Both the position numbers and the translations under genes were made by a program. This document shows, in pieces, positions 25,296-37,636 of a DNA stretch of 64,000 nucleotides. Every line of letters starts with the position of its first letter. Within the stretch, counting starts at the first letter, position 1. The notes under the pieces are model-generated. The model was not told the origin of the DNA, searched no databases, and was given only the letters and a program-made list of their open reading frames with translations. This DNA comes from Ciborinia camelliae (lineage: Eukaryota; Ascomycota; Leotiomycetes; Helotiales; Sclerotiniaceae), in the NCBI GenBank assembly GCA_025890175.1, contig JANPYM010000001.1, positions 275,187 to 339,186 of the forward strand, in the 5' to 3' direction.

Positions 25296-25841
25296 TGGCC
25301 TATGAAGATAGATAATGAATCTAGGAATCGATCTTTCGTGTGTTTTGGAAGATTGGCGGCTTGTGTAGCGTCTTAGTGTATCGGGCTTAAGGTTAGCTTT
25401 ACCGGTTCATGTCATTATGTTCTTCTAAACTTATTACGACTGCATGTTCCAGATTCTGGTCCAATGCTTGGGAAGCCCTATAAATGAACTCGTGTTTGTG
25501 ATATCACTGAGCAGCTTTCATCAAAGAAAAAGTTTCTAGTCAGATTTGTAGAATTTCAGAATGTAATTACATGAAGGATGAGCTATTATCATAGGGTAAT
25601 TAATAGGTAATTCACTGCCTAGTACTTTACAGTAACTCAACACAGAAGCCACCACTGCAACAATTTACAAATGACTCTCAACATCACTGTCATGAAACCC
25701 CAAAGTAATCATTCGCTTATTCTGCATCGGCCATTTTCATTAACAAATTCAATCCACGCTCGGGGAACTCATGTTGGCTCATATATCACAGTCATGCAAC
25801 AATTGCTGAGTATCCCTTGAGTGTTCCACCCTATCATTCCT
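25296..25841. other. Intergenic region, no gene seen
   Basis: Stretch between the last array core and the stop codon of the minus-strand gene. It presumably includes that gene's 3' UTR. No repeats or open frames of note. Confidence 0.5.
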
Positions 25842-28826
25842 CTAAATCCCCGTAACTGAAGCATATACACCCCTTTGATCTGGTTTCGGGGTGGGCGGAT
25901 ATTTCTTATGAATTTTCAACAAGCTTTCGTAAGCAGTGAGCCTTGGTGGCAACGAATTTCTTCTTGATTTAGAAATATACGATATCCAATCTAGTTTTGG
26001 AAAGGTATGATATTTATCCCAAACCATTGATAAACTCTCCCGAGCTGGTGATCTTGGTGATGATATCGTTTCCGATATGCTTGGAGATATCGTTGGCTGG
26101 ATGATGTTGTTGGCTTTACCATCCCTCAAATTGCAGGGGCTTGCAGGGGGCGATGAATTTAGACGTGTAGGATCTTTGCTGGCGTTGCGGGTGACAAACG
26201 TAGACCAGAAACGTTCTTCTTCTACTTCACCCTCTGTGGTTAGTACAGGACGGGCGGTATCTTGTATGGATTTTAACCATGATTTTCTTCCCTGGCCATG
26301 ATGGGAGTGTACTAGTGGAGTATCAAATGAGGTGACTCTTCCCGACTTAGCCAACATCTGTGAGCTTGCACGTCTTCGAGCTCCTGTACATGATCCAATT
26401 GAAGAACCTATCGCCGAAGCATTTCCAGAGCGGGCTGACGCTTTGGGGTGTGCTTTTATACCACTTTGTTTTCGATGGTGATCGATGTCGGATTCCTGGG
26501 GCTTTGGAGTTTTGAGTTGGTCGGAGCTCAACCATGAGGATACTCTCTTCGTAGTGCTAATGGCCTTTTCGCTTAACCATGAACTCGGCGTTATTGCGGT
26601 CGTTGTTATGCGGCTTAACATAGGCGAACTCAGTCCAGTTCGAGCATCTATTCCCATGCCATAGAGAGAGCCAGAGGGGTGAATTTGATTTGCTTGAGAA
26701 AGCATTCTACCTAAGAGCTCAGAATCATCAAGAGAAACAGTCATATCCGGAAGTGGAGAACGCCATGCGTTGGTCGATTTCCTCGGCAGTGGAGGAAATG
26801 AAATCACATGACCTTTTGGTTGATCTTTTGCCGTGGTTGTGACGGTATTGATATCATGCTCATTTGCTTCCGATTCACATTGCTTTGACCATTTGCTGAT
26901 TGACATTCGTGCATTTGTAGGATCAAAAGCACCTTTCTCTTTGCTAGGTCGATGGTCTTGATTGGAATTTTTAAGGAGTTGAAGGCATGGTTTTGCATCG
27001 GCATGCCCGGAGTTTATAGTGGCAGCTGGTGATGGAGCAACTGTTGGAAAATTACCCTGGCTAGAGCACTCTGAGTAACCATCCTCAGAATGAACATCAT
27101 CTCCCTCCATTAAATGAGAATTTGCAGCTGAGTCATGGTCTTTCCAGATTACTTCGTGTTCACTTCGTTCGGATGCTGCTTCTGAAAGTCGTCCAAGCCG
27201 ACCAAAATTTGTTTGTGAAACCTGCAAGAATTGTCCTGGATTATCAGGGTTCTTTGTAAAACTTGGAGACCGAGACATAACAGGAGAATTATTCGTTATG
27301 GGAGTAATGCCATTTTGAGAGGCCTCTGGTGAACTCTCTGATCGAGCTGTATATATCTGGACTTCACAAGTAGCGGGAGCAGCTAGGGGCATCAGACCTT
27401 TGGGCGTAAAAGACAATGATCGTCGCCTAGTACCTCGCGGGGATTGATCTTCCACTCCTGATTGACTTGGACTGTGCAGCGTCGTGTTGAGAACATTTGA
27501 TCCTAGCAATTCCATTACAGCTTCAACATCCTCGCGGGTAATGACGTAGGCCTCGAAATCGTGTGCTTGGGTTTCTGAAAACGTCCGCTGACGACTTGAA
27601 ATGAAAGGTGTGGCAGAGCCGGTCCCTTGTGCTGTTAAAATCCCTGAATTTGCCATTGAACCAGTTATGTCGGATCTCTTTGATACACTGGGTTTTCTCA
27701 AAGTTATTGCAGAGGGCATTAACAATTGATTACTTGGTAAATTGCAAGTAGTCAGTCTGTCACGAATAGAGCGCACCAGATCGTTATAGCCAGAACCAGC
27801 AGTGAATGATGAACTTCTGTTTCGGCGATCGAGAGGATTGGATTCAAAGATATCATTTCGAAATTTTGGGATTGTCGCGTGTATATAATTCCCGCGTTCA
27901 CTTTTCAATAGTGGGGGAAGCTTCAGTTGACGGGTGCCAATCTCAACCGAGCTCCATCTTCTTGAGATAACTGGAGCGGCTGGTCCAGACGTGAGTATTC
28001 CTCTACCCTGTCTCGTCCGGAAACCACTGCCTTTGCGAGTGTTTGGGACTTTTATGCGTTCCGGGGCTGTGGGAGTGACCTGACTTGGAAGGACCCCTCC
28101 ACAAAGTGAGTTACGGTGTGAGTTGCCGTAAGGCTCGTCCATGAACAACTTTTTAGCCAATCGTTCCTTTCCTCGGGTGCAAGTACCTTGGCATCGGTGC
28201 TTTTGTTTATATTTCGTCCCTTCAGTGTTTATTCTCTCTCTCTTATTGACCATTGTGAGACTGTCGGAGCTTGGCTTGCGTGTTTTGTACGGAGGTTTCG
28301 ATTGACCGAAGGACTGGCTATCCGAGGTACATGTTTGAGGATCTAGAATAATATTGGAGCCGTGGGATGAGTCATCTTCCGTAGTCAAAAAAGGCGATGC
28401 CCCTTGTGATGCTACGTTGGTCTGGCCAAAGACACTGTGTGATCGGCTTGATGCACGGGTATGTTCTCCTCGAAAATAATCACCTTGCTCTGCGTGCTCG
28501 AGTATGGGTATGGTAAATAAAGGTGGCGTTTGTAGGTATTTTGATGGTAAGCCTCGTGGCGTGAACCCTTGAGGAGGTGTGCGAAGCCCAGGAGTTTCTG
28601 ATACACACAACTGCCGTGATCTAGGAGTGAAAGAGCGATCTCCAGTCGTTGGCGATATGACCGAAGGGATGTTCAATATAGGCAATGGAGCATTGGGCCG
28701 TAGGGGACGTTTGGGAGAGGATTGGGATCCAGTAGGATCTTGATTTCCAATTGTTGTATTTGAAGTAATGGTGGATGTAACATGGATAGTTTTAGGATCA
28801 AAAGATGTAGAGTGGTCTGAAGACAT
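25842..28826 (-). CDS. Large Ser/Pro-rich, mostly disordered protein of unknown function
   Basis: A single exon encodes 994 aa from the ATG at 28826 (MSSDHSTSF). The frame stays open 94 codons further upstream to 29108, but that part is translated from a TATGATGG/TAATGATTAGG repeat tract and is probably 5' UTR. The protein is rich in Ser, Pro, Thr and basic residues and I see no enzymatic motif. More ordered islands include VITREDVEAVMELLGS, SSWLSEKAISTTKRVSSWLS and a C-terminal aromatic segment WDKYHTFPKLDWISYI. The S/P-rich composition with many SP/TP and RRxS sites suggests a phosphoregulated scaffold, but this is inference. The length of the intact frame makes it a real gene. Confidence 0.85.
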   Translation of the reverse strand: MSSDHSTSFDPKTIHVTSTITSNTTIGNQDPTGSQSSPKRPLRPNAPLPILNIPSVISPTTGDRSFTPRSRQLCVSETPGLRTPPQGFTPRGLPSKYLQTPPLFTIPILEHAEQGDYFRGEHTRASSRSHSVFGQTNVASQGASPFLTTEDDSSHGSNIILDPQTCTSDSQSFGQSKPPYKTRKPSSDSLTMVNKRERINTEGTKYKQKHRCQGTCTRGKERLAKKLFMDEPYGNSHRNSLCGGVLPSQVTPTAPERIKVPNTRKGSGFRTRQGRGILTSGPAAPVISRRWSSVEIGTRQLKLPPLLKSERGNYIHATIPKFRNDIFESNPLDRRNRSSSFTAGSGYNDLVRSIRDRLTTCNLPSNQLLMPSAITLRKPSVSKRSDITGSMANSGILTAQGTGSATPFISSRQRTFSETQAHDFEAYVITREDVEAVMELLGSNVLNTTLHSPSQSGVEDQSPRGTRRRSLSFTPKGLMPLAAPATCEVQIYTARSESSPEASQNGITPITNNSPVMSRSPSFTKNPDNPGQFLQVSQTNFGRLGRLSEAASERSEHEVIWKDHDSAANSHLMEGDDVHSEDGYSECSSQGNFPTVAPSPAATINSGHADAKPCLQLLKNSNQDHRPSKEKGAFDPTNARMSISKWSKQCESEANEHDINTVTTTAKDQPKGHVISFPPLPRKSTNAWRSPLPDMTVSLDDSELLGRMLSQANQIHPSGSLYGMGIDARTGLSSPMLSRITTTAITPSSWLSEKAISTTKRVSSWLSSDQLKTPKPQESDIDHHRKQSGIKAHPKASARSGNASAIGSSIGSCTGARRRASSQMLAKSGRVTSFDTPLVHSHHGQGRKSWLKSIQDTARPVLTTEGEVEEERFWSTFVTRNASKDPTRLNSSPPASPCNLRDGKANNIIQPTISPSISETISSPRSPARESLSMVWDKYHTFPKLDWISYISKSRRNSLPPRLTAYESLLKIHKKYPPTPKPDQRGVYASVTGI

Positions 28827-28839
28827 GTTGAGATCAGAT

Positions 28840-28960
28840 TTGGTGATGATTAGGTATGATGGGTAATGATCAGGAGGTATGATGGTAATGATTAGGTATG
28901 ATGGCAATGATGAGGTATGATGGGTAATAATTGTAATGGGCAATGATTGTAAGTTAATGT
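28840..28960. repeat. TATGATGG/TAATGATTAGG imperfect tandem repeats upstream of the gene
   Basis: Units of about 20-30 bp built from GATTAGGTATGATGGGTAATGATCAGG recur about four times immediately 5' of the start of the large disordered-protein gene. They lie in the probable 5' UTR or promoter and extend the open frame artificially. Confidence 0.6.
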
Positions 28961-29918
28961 GAAGACTGAAGCTGAAGAAATGAAGAACAATATAAGTAGA
29001 ATGTTGGATGATGTTGATAGAAAACGGTGATAAATCTATATTGGAAGAAACAACTGTTTTATATAGGTAGCCATATGTAGGCAGGATTATCATTGAGGAA
29101 ACTACCACTATGGATGTTAACGGAAGCCACCATGTGGTATGTTAAGGGAAGCCATAGCTGACCCTTCCCTATTCATGGGATTGGGAGTTGACAGTATGAT
29201 TTTCATGTAGTGAGGTAGGTTATGGTGGCTATTCCGACTCATCTTTCTTTCCTTATCATCGAGAACTTGCTTGATTGACTAGATGGTATTTACCAACCCA
29301 CTATTAGTAATAATAACATGAAGATGATCATCCCTCCTCATCTTTCTTTCCTCATCAAAAACTAACTTGACACTCCAGCACTCCAGCTATCTATGATTTG
29401 TAGTAATGTTATTATCGCCCCTCGTCTTTCTTTGCCCGTCGAGAACTTTCTCGAAATCCCGGCCATGCGAGGGGAAAGAACAAGACGTGAAAAAGATGAG
29501 ATAAAGCAATGGGAAGCAATGGGCAACATGAGAAACTGTCGATAAAATGGATCTGATCGAGATATAAGGAGGATTGTTTTTTTAACGGTTTAAGGAAACA
29601 CAGGTCAATATTTTCACTTGACGAGTTCTTGCGTGATGATATTATAATGATCGATCATCATCAACGTGAATTATAACTTATAACTTGACCACGACCATTA
29701 AAACAACTTAGGGGGAATAGAAAGTTTTCAACAATAAGAATCCTCTTGATTGGAATATCTGACATCTGAAGGTCTTGGACTCATGCCCAGGCTAAGGTGA
29801 ACCTCACACGTGATCTCATGAAAGCGCCAAGACCTAGAAACATCAACATCAAGTTTAAAGCTCATGAGTAGGATTAGGAAAAGTTCCGCTACACTGCAAA
29901 TGAGCCAACGACAAATGA
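28961..29918. promoter_or_regulatory. Divergent promoter region with degenerate direct repeats
   Basis: This is the promoter space between the disordered-protein gene (minus) and the LYR-protein gene (plus). A motif of the form CTCATCTTTCTTTCC followed by TCATCGAGAACTT occurs three times in direct orientation at 29238, 29337 and 29421, with related TAGTAAT..AT sequence before the second and third copies. No gene is seen. Confidence 0.5.
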
Positions 29919-30959
29919 ATGCCAGCCCAATTTATTCCTCGCAAATCAGGTCGCCACCGTATAGCCTGTAAGCGCAATTTTTCAATCTGTAAATTCGAGG
30001 CTAAACGATAATACAAAGGCATTGCGCTATACAGGGCCCTGCTCGAACAATGTTTACGAGTTCCTATTCCCGCTGAGATTCAACCGAAAGGGCCCATTCA
30101 TCCTCTCAAACATCTCATCCGCAAACAGTTTCGACGAAATGCAAGTGAGCACAGCCTAAAGACTGTTGTTGTCGCACTGAATACGGGTTATGAGGTTCGT
30201 TCGCATTCCCACTAGCATTATCTCCTTTGATATAGTACTGACGGGGTTGTTTCTCAGGCGGAGAAGCTTATTCGTACCGCTGGCGATGGTGACTTGGACT
30301 CAAGAAACCAGATCTACGAACTGCTACGCTACCGTAAAACTGTAGCTGCCGCCTCTGCGCTCGTTCCTCAACCTCCCAAACCTAAGATTCGCTATCCAGA
30401 AGCAATCCCCGGTGTCCCCAAACTTCTCGAGGTCCGCCCTTTACCATTCGAAAAGCTCTCTGGGCCTCGTCATGTCCCTATATTTGCGAAAGCAATGGTA
30501 GCAAATTTTCTACGAATTCAAAAACCGCAAAGTCCATATCTAAGTCGGGTTCTAAGGGATAAAATAGATACGAGACAAAAACGGACAGATGCTCGCGATA
30601 GAATCGAGTTTTTGGAGGAGATAGCTATTGCAGAGAATACTTGGGAAGACATAGTTGAGGATCAGTTGGAAGAAGAGGGCTTGAGTGTTGATGAATGGAA
30701 CAAGAAACAACCTGGGTTGGGCTGGGGAGTGGGATTGTGGGAGAAGGACTTGCAATATGCTGACACTTTTGTGAAGAATCTCATGGTCAAGGACGCACAC
30801 AAGGTAGTTGAACTGTCGAAAATACAACTGGAACTAGTGGAGAAGGAGAAAGAACTCTGGAGGCAGGAGAGGGGTCAAAGGAGGCATGAGAAGAAACTGG
30901 CCAAACCAGAGACGAGATTCCTACTTGAAGATGATATAACTCCTAATTTGGGAATATAG
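29919..30959 (+). CDS. LYR-motif (complex 1 LYR family) protein, probably mitochondrial
   Basis: Three exons (29919-29967, 30019-30194, 30258-30959) splice in phase to 308 aa. The LYR tripeptide is at residues 20-22 (IALYRALLEQC), followed by a basic helix (LIRKQFRRNAS), as in the LYR/complex1 family whose members bind acyl-ACP and assist assembly of respiratory complexes, Fe-S proteins or mitoribosomes. The long C-terminal part after residue 110 is highly charged, with a probable coiled coil (LSKIQLELVEKEKELWRQER), and is much longer than in minimal LYR proteins of about 100 aa. Which complex it assists cannot be decided here. The start is the first ATG and gives a short basic N-terminus (MPAQFIPRKSGRHR) compatible with mitochondrial import. 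Confidence 0.85.
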
Positions 30960-31258
30960 TAATTCTATAGACGAGCTATCTGCTACTTTCATTTGCGTGC
31001 CATTTTATCACGAGTATTGGCTTTCGAGAGATGGCCCGCGAATCTTTGATAAGGTCATTGCGTTCTTGCGAGAATCATCACCGCTTGCTTCATTCGTTCG
31101 TTTCTCATTTAGTAAACATCATAACCGGGATAGAAAAGCCAGTTTCGCCACGCTGATGCATCCGTATCAATGTAAAAAAAAGCCATATGCTTCCTCCATT
31201 TCTCCTCAATCTCAAAATTTGTTCGTGTCATGATTCGTCTAGTGGTTATGGAGGGTAT

Positions 31259-31939
31259 CTAGTCGTATGTAGAGCCCTCTTGGGGTTGAGGAAGCTTTTT
31301 GTTGGCTGGGTTAGCCATGTATCTGAATATGGTAAGTCTCCGTCTTCGTGCTGCATATTTAGACTGTGAAACTCACTTTCTCAACTCAGTCAAGACAGTC
31401 TCCATTGTGTAGTCGCGTTTCCAGTTTGCAAGGCATGTAATCTTTGAGGGGTCGACCTAGATCACCAGTCAGAATCCACCTGTTCCCTATAACGGTCCAT
31501 ATAATATAACAACCTTGCCATCATCCTGCACGGCGGGGAGGTTGATTTTATTAATGAATTTAATAGTTGGTGGAACATCAGGATAGTCTTCTCCGCAGTG
31601 CATGATAAGAGAGTAGATGCGATTCTCGTGAACGCCCTATCAGTATATAATATTAGTTTAAGGACAATATAGGACAATATATAATATATATATAGAAATA
31701 GGCGCAAAGAGGAACATACGTGTGGGGGACCAAGAATTGTGCCATTCCAGTTGGACATGTATAAGTCGTCGCCTTCCGTAAGACCATAGGAACAAGCGTC
31801 TTTATAAGACGGAAATCGTTAGAGCTTTCCAAACTTCACTGCTTGTTTAATCTAACTTACCAGCTCCAAGGCCCTTCTCGCCTTTCTCTAGCTCCTCTAG
31901 CAATCTAAAGTTTCTTGGTACTTTCGCCTGAGTAGCCAT
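31259..31939 (-). CDS. MMS2: Ubiquitin-conjugating enzyme variant MMS2 (UEV)
   Basis: Five exons (31939-31861, 31799-31720, 31636-31514, 31456-31377, 31322-31259) splice in phase to 141 aa, the normal size. MMS2 pairs with UBC13 to build Lys63-linked ubiquitin chains on PCNA for error-free DNA damage tolerance. Family features are clear: N-terminal VPRNFRLLEELEKGEKG, WNGTILGPP, NRIYSLIMHCGEDYP, PPTIKFINKINLP and C-terminal WKRDYTMETVLTELRKYM then PANKKLPQPQEG. The E2 active-site Cys is missing from its usual place, as expected for a UEV; the Cys in ITCLANW is not at the catalytic position. Gene ends lie close to the LYR gene 3' end. Confidence 0.96.
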
Positions 31940-32314
31940 GATTTTCTGGTTGGGTATCTTAAGCTGGGGTGGAAACTAAAATGTTGATATTCGTAAACGC
32001 CAAATGTTTTTAGTTTGCGGAACGCGGAGAAGTTGTAGATGATGAGAGGTGTGAATGAATGTTGATAGCTTGGTAAGTGGAGGTTTGTTAAGGGAAGAAG
32101 GGGAAAAAGGGCTGATTTGATCGCGGGGTTTGTCTCATTCCAGAATTCCGGGCGGTCAACAATGGCTAAATCTCGGGGAAACTGAATAAGAACAACTGGG
32201 GCTTTCACAACTGAAGCTCATCGAATACATCTCAGCAAGAATATCATAACCCTCATAACCCTCATAACCGTTTTGGAAAATAATGGAAATGATCATATTG
32301 AAAAACGAGTTAAC

Positions 32315-35300
32315 ATGACGGCGCAAATTCTCGCCTCAGAGCTTGGAAATCTTATACAAGAGAGTAAAAGAAAACATACGGATCTCCGAAATGTAAGCTC
32401 AACTCCACGCGGCCCTCCAACTTGGCCCCTTGACTGATTTGACGATAAAAGGCCGCAGAAAAGAGTTTAGATGAAATTAAAAGTCTACGGTCAACATCTG
32501 AAGCCCAAATAGCTGCAGGTAAGTTGAAGGATAGATATGACCTTGCCATCGGACATTACGCCAAAACTATTACTGATGTACGATTAGACCTGACTCAACG
32601 ACCCAACTTCGTAACACCTTTCCTCATTGCGTGCGGAACCAAAAATATTAAGTTTACTGGAATCGCCGTTGTTTGTCTTCAGAGATTGGTTGTGTCACGT
32701 GCGCTCCCTAGATCAAGACTGAGAGAAGTTTTGGAGGCATTTCGAGAAGCTACATCGGCGGGTCTTGATGTACAGCTGAAGATCCTCCAGGCCTTACCGT
32801 CTCTTTTGCAGAATTATGCAGATGAATTGAAAGGGGAGCTGTTAGCTGCAGCCCTAAACATATGTACCATTCTTCAGGCAAGCAAGAATGGTATTGTACT
32901 CAATACAGCCGCGGCTACCCTCCAGCAGTTGGTTGTTTCTGTTTTCGACAAGGTTGTTACAGAGGACAGTGAGTTTTCGAATCAATTACCAAATACAAGA
33001 AGGTATCTAATCACAAGATAGAAATTGCCCTAGAAGTGCCTACCATTGGCGAAGCCCCGACTGAGGATGGAGTTATCCAACTACGTACTGCGGCTCTGGA
33101 TGCTTATAGGGTTTTCAACGACATATGCTTGTTGACGGAGGCCCAAAAGCCCCAGTTCCTTAAGTCTACAAGTCTCCCGCAAACTTTTGGGCTTGAGTTG
33201 ATTGAATCGGTCTTGACTAATCACGCCGATATATTCTTGTCGCATCCCGAACAAGCAAATATACTTCGAGTCCGAGTTATGCCATTCATTATCAGTGCAC
33301 TCTCAGAGAAGTTGAACTTTGCAGTGACTGTCAGAATCACCAGAATTTTATACACACTTCTAAGACGGCATTTAAGTATTCTCTCATCTGAGGGTGAAAT
33401 GGCTCTAGGTCTACTTACCCACATGCTTGACCATGATACTGCTTTATGGAAGCGATCACTATGTATGGAGGTATTGAGAGGAATTTTTGCTGAAGCAGCT
33501 CTAATCAGGAAAATATTTTCTATGTACGATGCCCGAGAGGAGAAGAAAAATATCCTAAGAGATCTTGTTGCAGCTTTTGTTAGAGTCAGCACGGAAAAGC
33601 CCGCCGTTATTGGTCTTGGCCATCAGTCTACAATTCCAATTGCCAGTCAGGGCAGCACTTCAGATCAAGCAATGCTTGAGGCTAGTGGAGTTCCTGGTAT
33701 CATCAGCAGCACTGTGAGTACGAGTGAGCCAAGCGCGGGAGTTAGTGCGCAATGGAGTACGATGAGGGTACCGTGCATTGATCAGCTTGACAAGACAGAT
33801 GCGCCATCAATCCCCGAATCTTACATTTACAGCCTCACTCTTGCCTGTATTAGCGGGTTTTCCGAAGGACTTGCAAAATTTATACTGCCCCTGACGGTAC
33901 CCGAGCGACCTCGAAAAAAGGTCCCAAGACTGTCTGAAATTGAATCAAAGGCTTCTGATTCTCGTCCGGGTACCCCTGATATCAAACCAATCGAGAGGAG
34001 TTCTTCTTACAAAAAGAATCCAATCCCTATTAATCCATTGACTCTCGAAGATCATCATCTATTTCAAGAGGTCAAGATTTGCGCCGGGATTGTCGACGAA
34101 TGCTGGCCTGCAATCTTAGCAACCTGTTCAACCTTTCTCTATGCAGCGCTAGATCAAGAATACTACCATGGCTTGGTCAGATCGTTCCAGAAGTTTACTC
34201 ACGTGGCAGGGCTTCTACGGCTTGCGACGCCTCGAGATGCCTTTCTGACAACCCTAGGAAAGGCGGCAGTACCCCCCAATGTCTTGACAGCCACTACAAG
34301 TCAAGTTCAGAGTCCAACTACACCCACAGTAGAAGGCCCTTCTAGCTCGAGCATTTTCAACAATGCCAGGGGTCTGTTAAGTGTTGATAGCTTGGTGAGC
34401 ACTCCGGAACGAAATAAGCATGTGCATGTGGATACATCCAGTTCGTCCCTAAACACGCGCAATTTACTTTGCCTTCGCGCACTCTTGAATTTAGGGATCG
34501 CTTTAGGACCAACTCTCGATTCAGCATGGGTGATTGTTCTTGGTACATTGCAACAAGCTGATCTAGTAATATTTTCGAGTGCCAAATCCGTCAGAACCCC
34601 CACCACACAAAGACCCGAAAGCCAAGACATGAATAATACCTCTGCATTATTGGCGAACTTTGGCACCGAGATTAAAGCAGTTGAAACCGCTGCTACAAGA
34701 TTGTTAGAAAGCACTGTTGACTTCCCTAACGGCCCTTTTGTGGCCGTTGTTTCAGCTCTCTGTGATTTGTTTAGCAAAGAAGAGATTCTTAAGATACCAG
34801 AAAAGCCAGCATCTTCCAACCCCCCATCGCCTGAAGCAAGGAAGCCATCTTTCGCTCATAAAAGAGCCCATAGTAGTATTGTTACAGCGCCATCTACTCA
34901 GAACCAAGAGGATCTGTTTGCGTTGGCGAAGTTGGGCGATATCGCCAGCATTAATATTGATAGATTAACGACACACGAGCCTGATGCTAGTGGATGGCAG
35001 ATACTGACATCTGAACTAATTTCCGCCTCTTGTTCCCTAACTGCAACACCTTCCGTCAGATTAAGAGCTGCAGAGATTCTTGTTAGGATTGTGATTGAAG
35101 CCGCGACTTTTACACTGGCAGACTCTGAGGCCCGACGTGGTGTTGTTCAAACCATGCTGCTTCAAGCATTGAGCCGTGCTCTGCATCCACTTAAAATGGA
35201 AGATAGACAGGTCACTGTGGCTATACATTCAACGGATGTCGAAGTCCACAAGACTATCCTTGAAGGCCTCAAAAGTGTTTTAGAGCAATGTGGGGAAAAG

Positions 35301-37636
35301 TTAATCAGTGGTTGGGACATCGCGTTTGATATCATCGGCAGTGTCTTTATGAAGTTTGACCCCGATATGAAAATAACCGCAACTCGATCGGCGAAATTAG
35401 TCCGCTCTGCTTTCAATTCTTTACAGCTCATTTGCTCCGACTTTCTTTCGTCCTTACCAAATTCTTGCTTTCTCATACTTGTCGACACTCTATACCATTT
35501 TTGCACACAGGATGACGATCTTAATATTTCACTGACGGTAGACACAGCCCCAAATTTATCATTTTCCTATTTCTAATCGTCTATAGACCGTTACATTCTT
35601 TTGGGTACTGTCAGATTTTATTTCTGGCAGAACGAACTCCTTCTCGCTTAGTCCTGATCTTATCGAAGATTCAACCGAGGAAGCTCTAATTAAAAAGGCA
35701 TCTGGTGATGATCGTGCCGTCTCAGATGCAGCTTTATGGATGCTGCTCTTACTAAGACTTACATCTGTCACGGCAGACGAAAGGCTAGAGCTTAGAAACA
35801 GTGAGTTGAATTTGTTTTTGGTCAGCCACTTGGTCTAATATTGATGCAGGCGCAATTCAAACATTGCTCAGAATTTTCGATGCATATGGAGATCAACTCA
35901 GCGCAGTAGCATGGTCTATGTGCCTAAAATCGGTCATTTTCAGATTGCTGTCTTCTATAGAGGCGCATCTGCAGGCTATCGCTGATCCTGAGGTTAACGT
36001 GCCCGATAAAGACAAGACAGGATGGAACGAGACTACTGTCGTGGTTTTGAGCGGCATCACCAATCTACTAGCCGACTATTTAGATGTTCTTACTAATCAT
36101 CCCACGTTCGAAAGCTCTTGGGAAACCCTTCTAGAACATTTTAAAACCATGCTGGCTTTTGAAATCCTAGAAATCAATACAGCTGTCTTCAAGGCTTTGC
36201 AGCAAATCCTTTCTCGCGGAAATATCAAAGAGGCCACACAAACAAACTTCACGCAGACTTCGATTGGCATGGCATGGAGTCTTTGGTCTGATTCTTTGCC
36301 TTCAGTGGGAATTGATGCGTCGGGACAACGCATTGACAACCAAGATTACCTGGTCGCCTACGTATCTGCCCTCCGTGAGATTTATCGTCTTGTAGAAAAG
36401 GAACTTGATGCGAATCGAGTCAAACGAATGCTTACCCTACTCCGGGAAGCTATACAACAAGCCAATGCATCTACCTATTCCGCAGATATAGAGTACCTCA
36501 CACCATTGCAGTCCCAAGTATTGGAGTCACTTAAGATGATTCGAACGGATATTGAGGGAGTTCCTGCCACCTTGATTAGCCAGGTTTCTGAATTCGTAGC
36601 ATTGGCTTTCGTGCCAAAAGATAATATTTCCAACGTTCAGAGGCCTACCTACGTAGCCTTGTCTAAAGCTTCGATGGTGTTATCTGAGAAGCTCATTCTA
36701 TCACATTCCTCGGAACCGGATATCTATACGAGTGGTGCGGTTTCTTCTTCTTTAGCCGCTCTTGCGAACCCAATTGTTATGAAGTACTCATTCCCTATAA
36801 TCTCGAAGAGTATATCACCCTGGCGCCAGGCAACAATCTCAGCACTCGCAATTCTGGGCGCCATTCTACCAATAATGCCAACTATTACTTTGAATGATGA
36901 AGCCGTCCGATCTATATGGACGTCGATCGTGAGTATAGCCATCGGAATCACCTCGGCAGATTGTGAGGTCGCTGCAGAAACAGTTGATGTCAAAGATGAC
37001 CAGGAGTTTGATATCACATCATTCCTAACCTTGCGCGGGCTCATCACGCCCTCCCTTGGTTCCCAAGTCATACCTGATCGAACACGTCGCGCCTACACCG
37101 AATCACTCTTCCACATGTCCATCATTCACCCCATACAACCCAGCGAGCTTCCACAGCCCAACCAGGAACTACTAGCGACCTTATATCAAACCCGCAAAGG
37201 TCGCACCATTGATCCCCTTCCCTCTCCTCGTGCAAAAATGGGCTACGTCTGTTTCGATGAACTTATTTCTCTCGTCGCTGTCCACGATGGCTCCATACCA
37301 CGCATTAAGCTCGCCCAAGCAGCCGCACCGTATCTAATCCTCAGATCAGGCCTCACTTTTCGCGCATATATTGCTGATCAACCTCTGCGCGGTCGCATGC
37401 CGCAGCCATTATCCCAACGCAAGGAACTTTTGTATATTCTCAAGAAGCTTGTAGGGTTGAAATGTGAGGGTGAGGCAATTCCCGATACACCGGGTGTGGA
37501 GAGTGAAGGGAAGAAACATCTACATAGATTGTATCCGTTGTTTGTGAAGGCCATGGGTGCGGCGGCGAGGGACCAGGAGGTTCTGGAGTGGATTGAGAAG
37601 GCTTTGGAGGAGGTAGGGATGGAGTTTGGGCTTTGA
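32315..37636 (+). CDS. MON2: MON2, Golgi/endosome trafficking protein related to the Sec7 ARF-GEFs
   Basis: Six exons (32315-32392, 32452-32518, 32588-32968, 33022-35537, 35587-35800, 35850-37636) splice in phase to 1680 aa, typical for fungal MON2. MON2 is a large HEAT-repeat scaffold related to BIG/GBF ARF exchange factors but without a Sec7 domain; it acts at the trans-Golgi/endosome with the flippase Neo1 and Dop1. Diagnostic stretches are DLTQRPNFVTPFLIACGTKN, GIAVVCLQRLVVSRALPRSR and NTAAATLQQLVVSVFDKVV near the N-terminus (DCB/HUS-like) and LNISLT/TVTFFWVLSDF across an intron. The second intron hides inside an open frame but is needed to place DLTQRP directly after AQIAA. The start gives MTAQILASELGNLIQESKRK, as in homologues. 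Confidence 0.95.

Noticed and set aside
28827..29108. N-terminal extension of the disordered protein (start at 29108)
   Set aside because: Encoded by the TATGATGG/TAATGATTAGG repeat tract; the ATG at 28826 starts the non-repetitive coding sequence.
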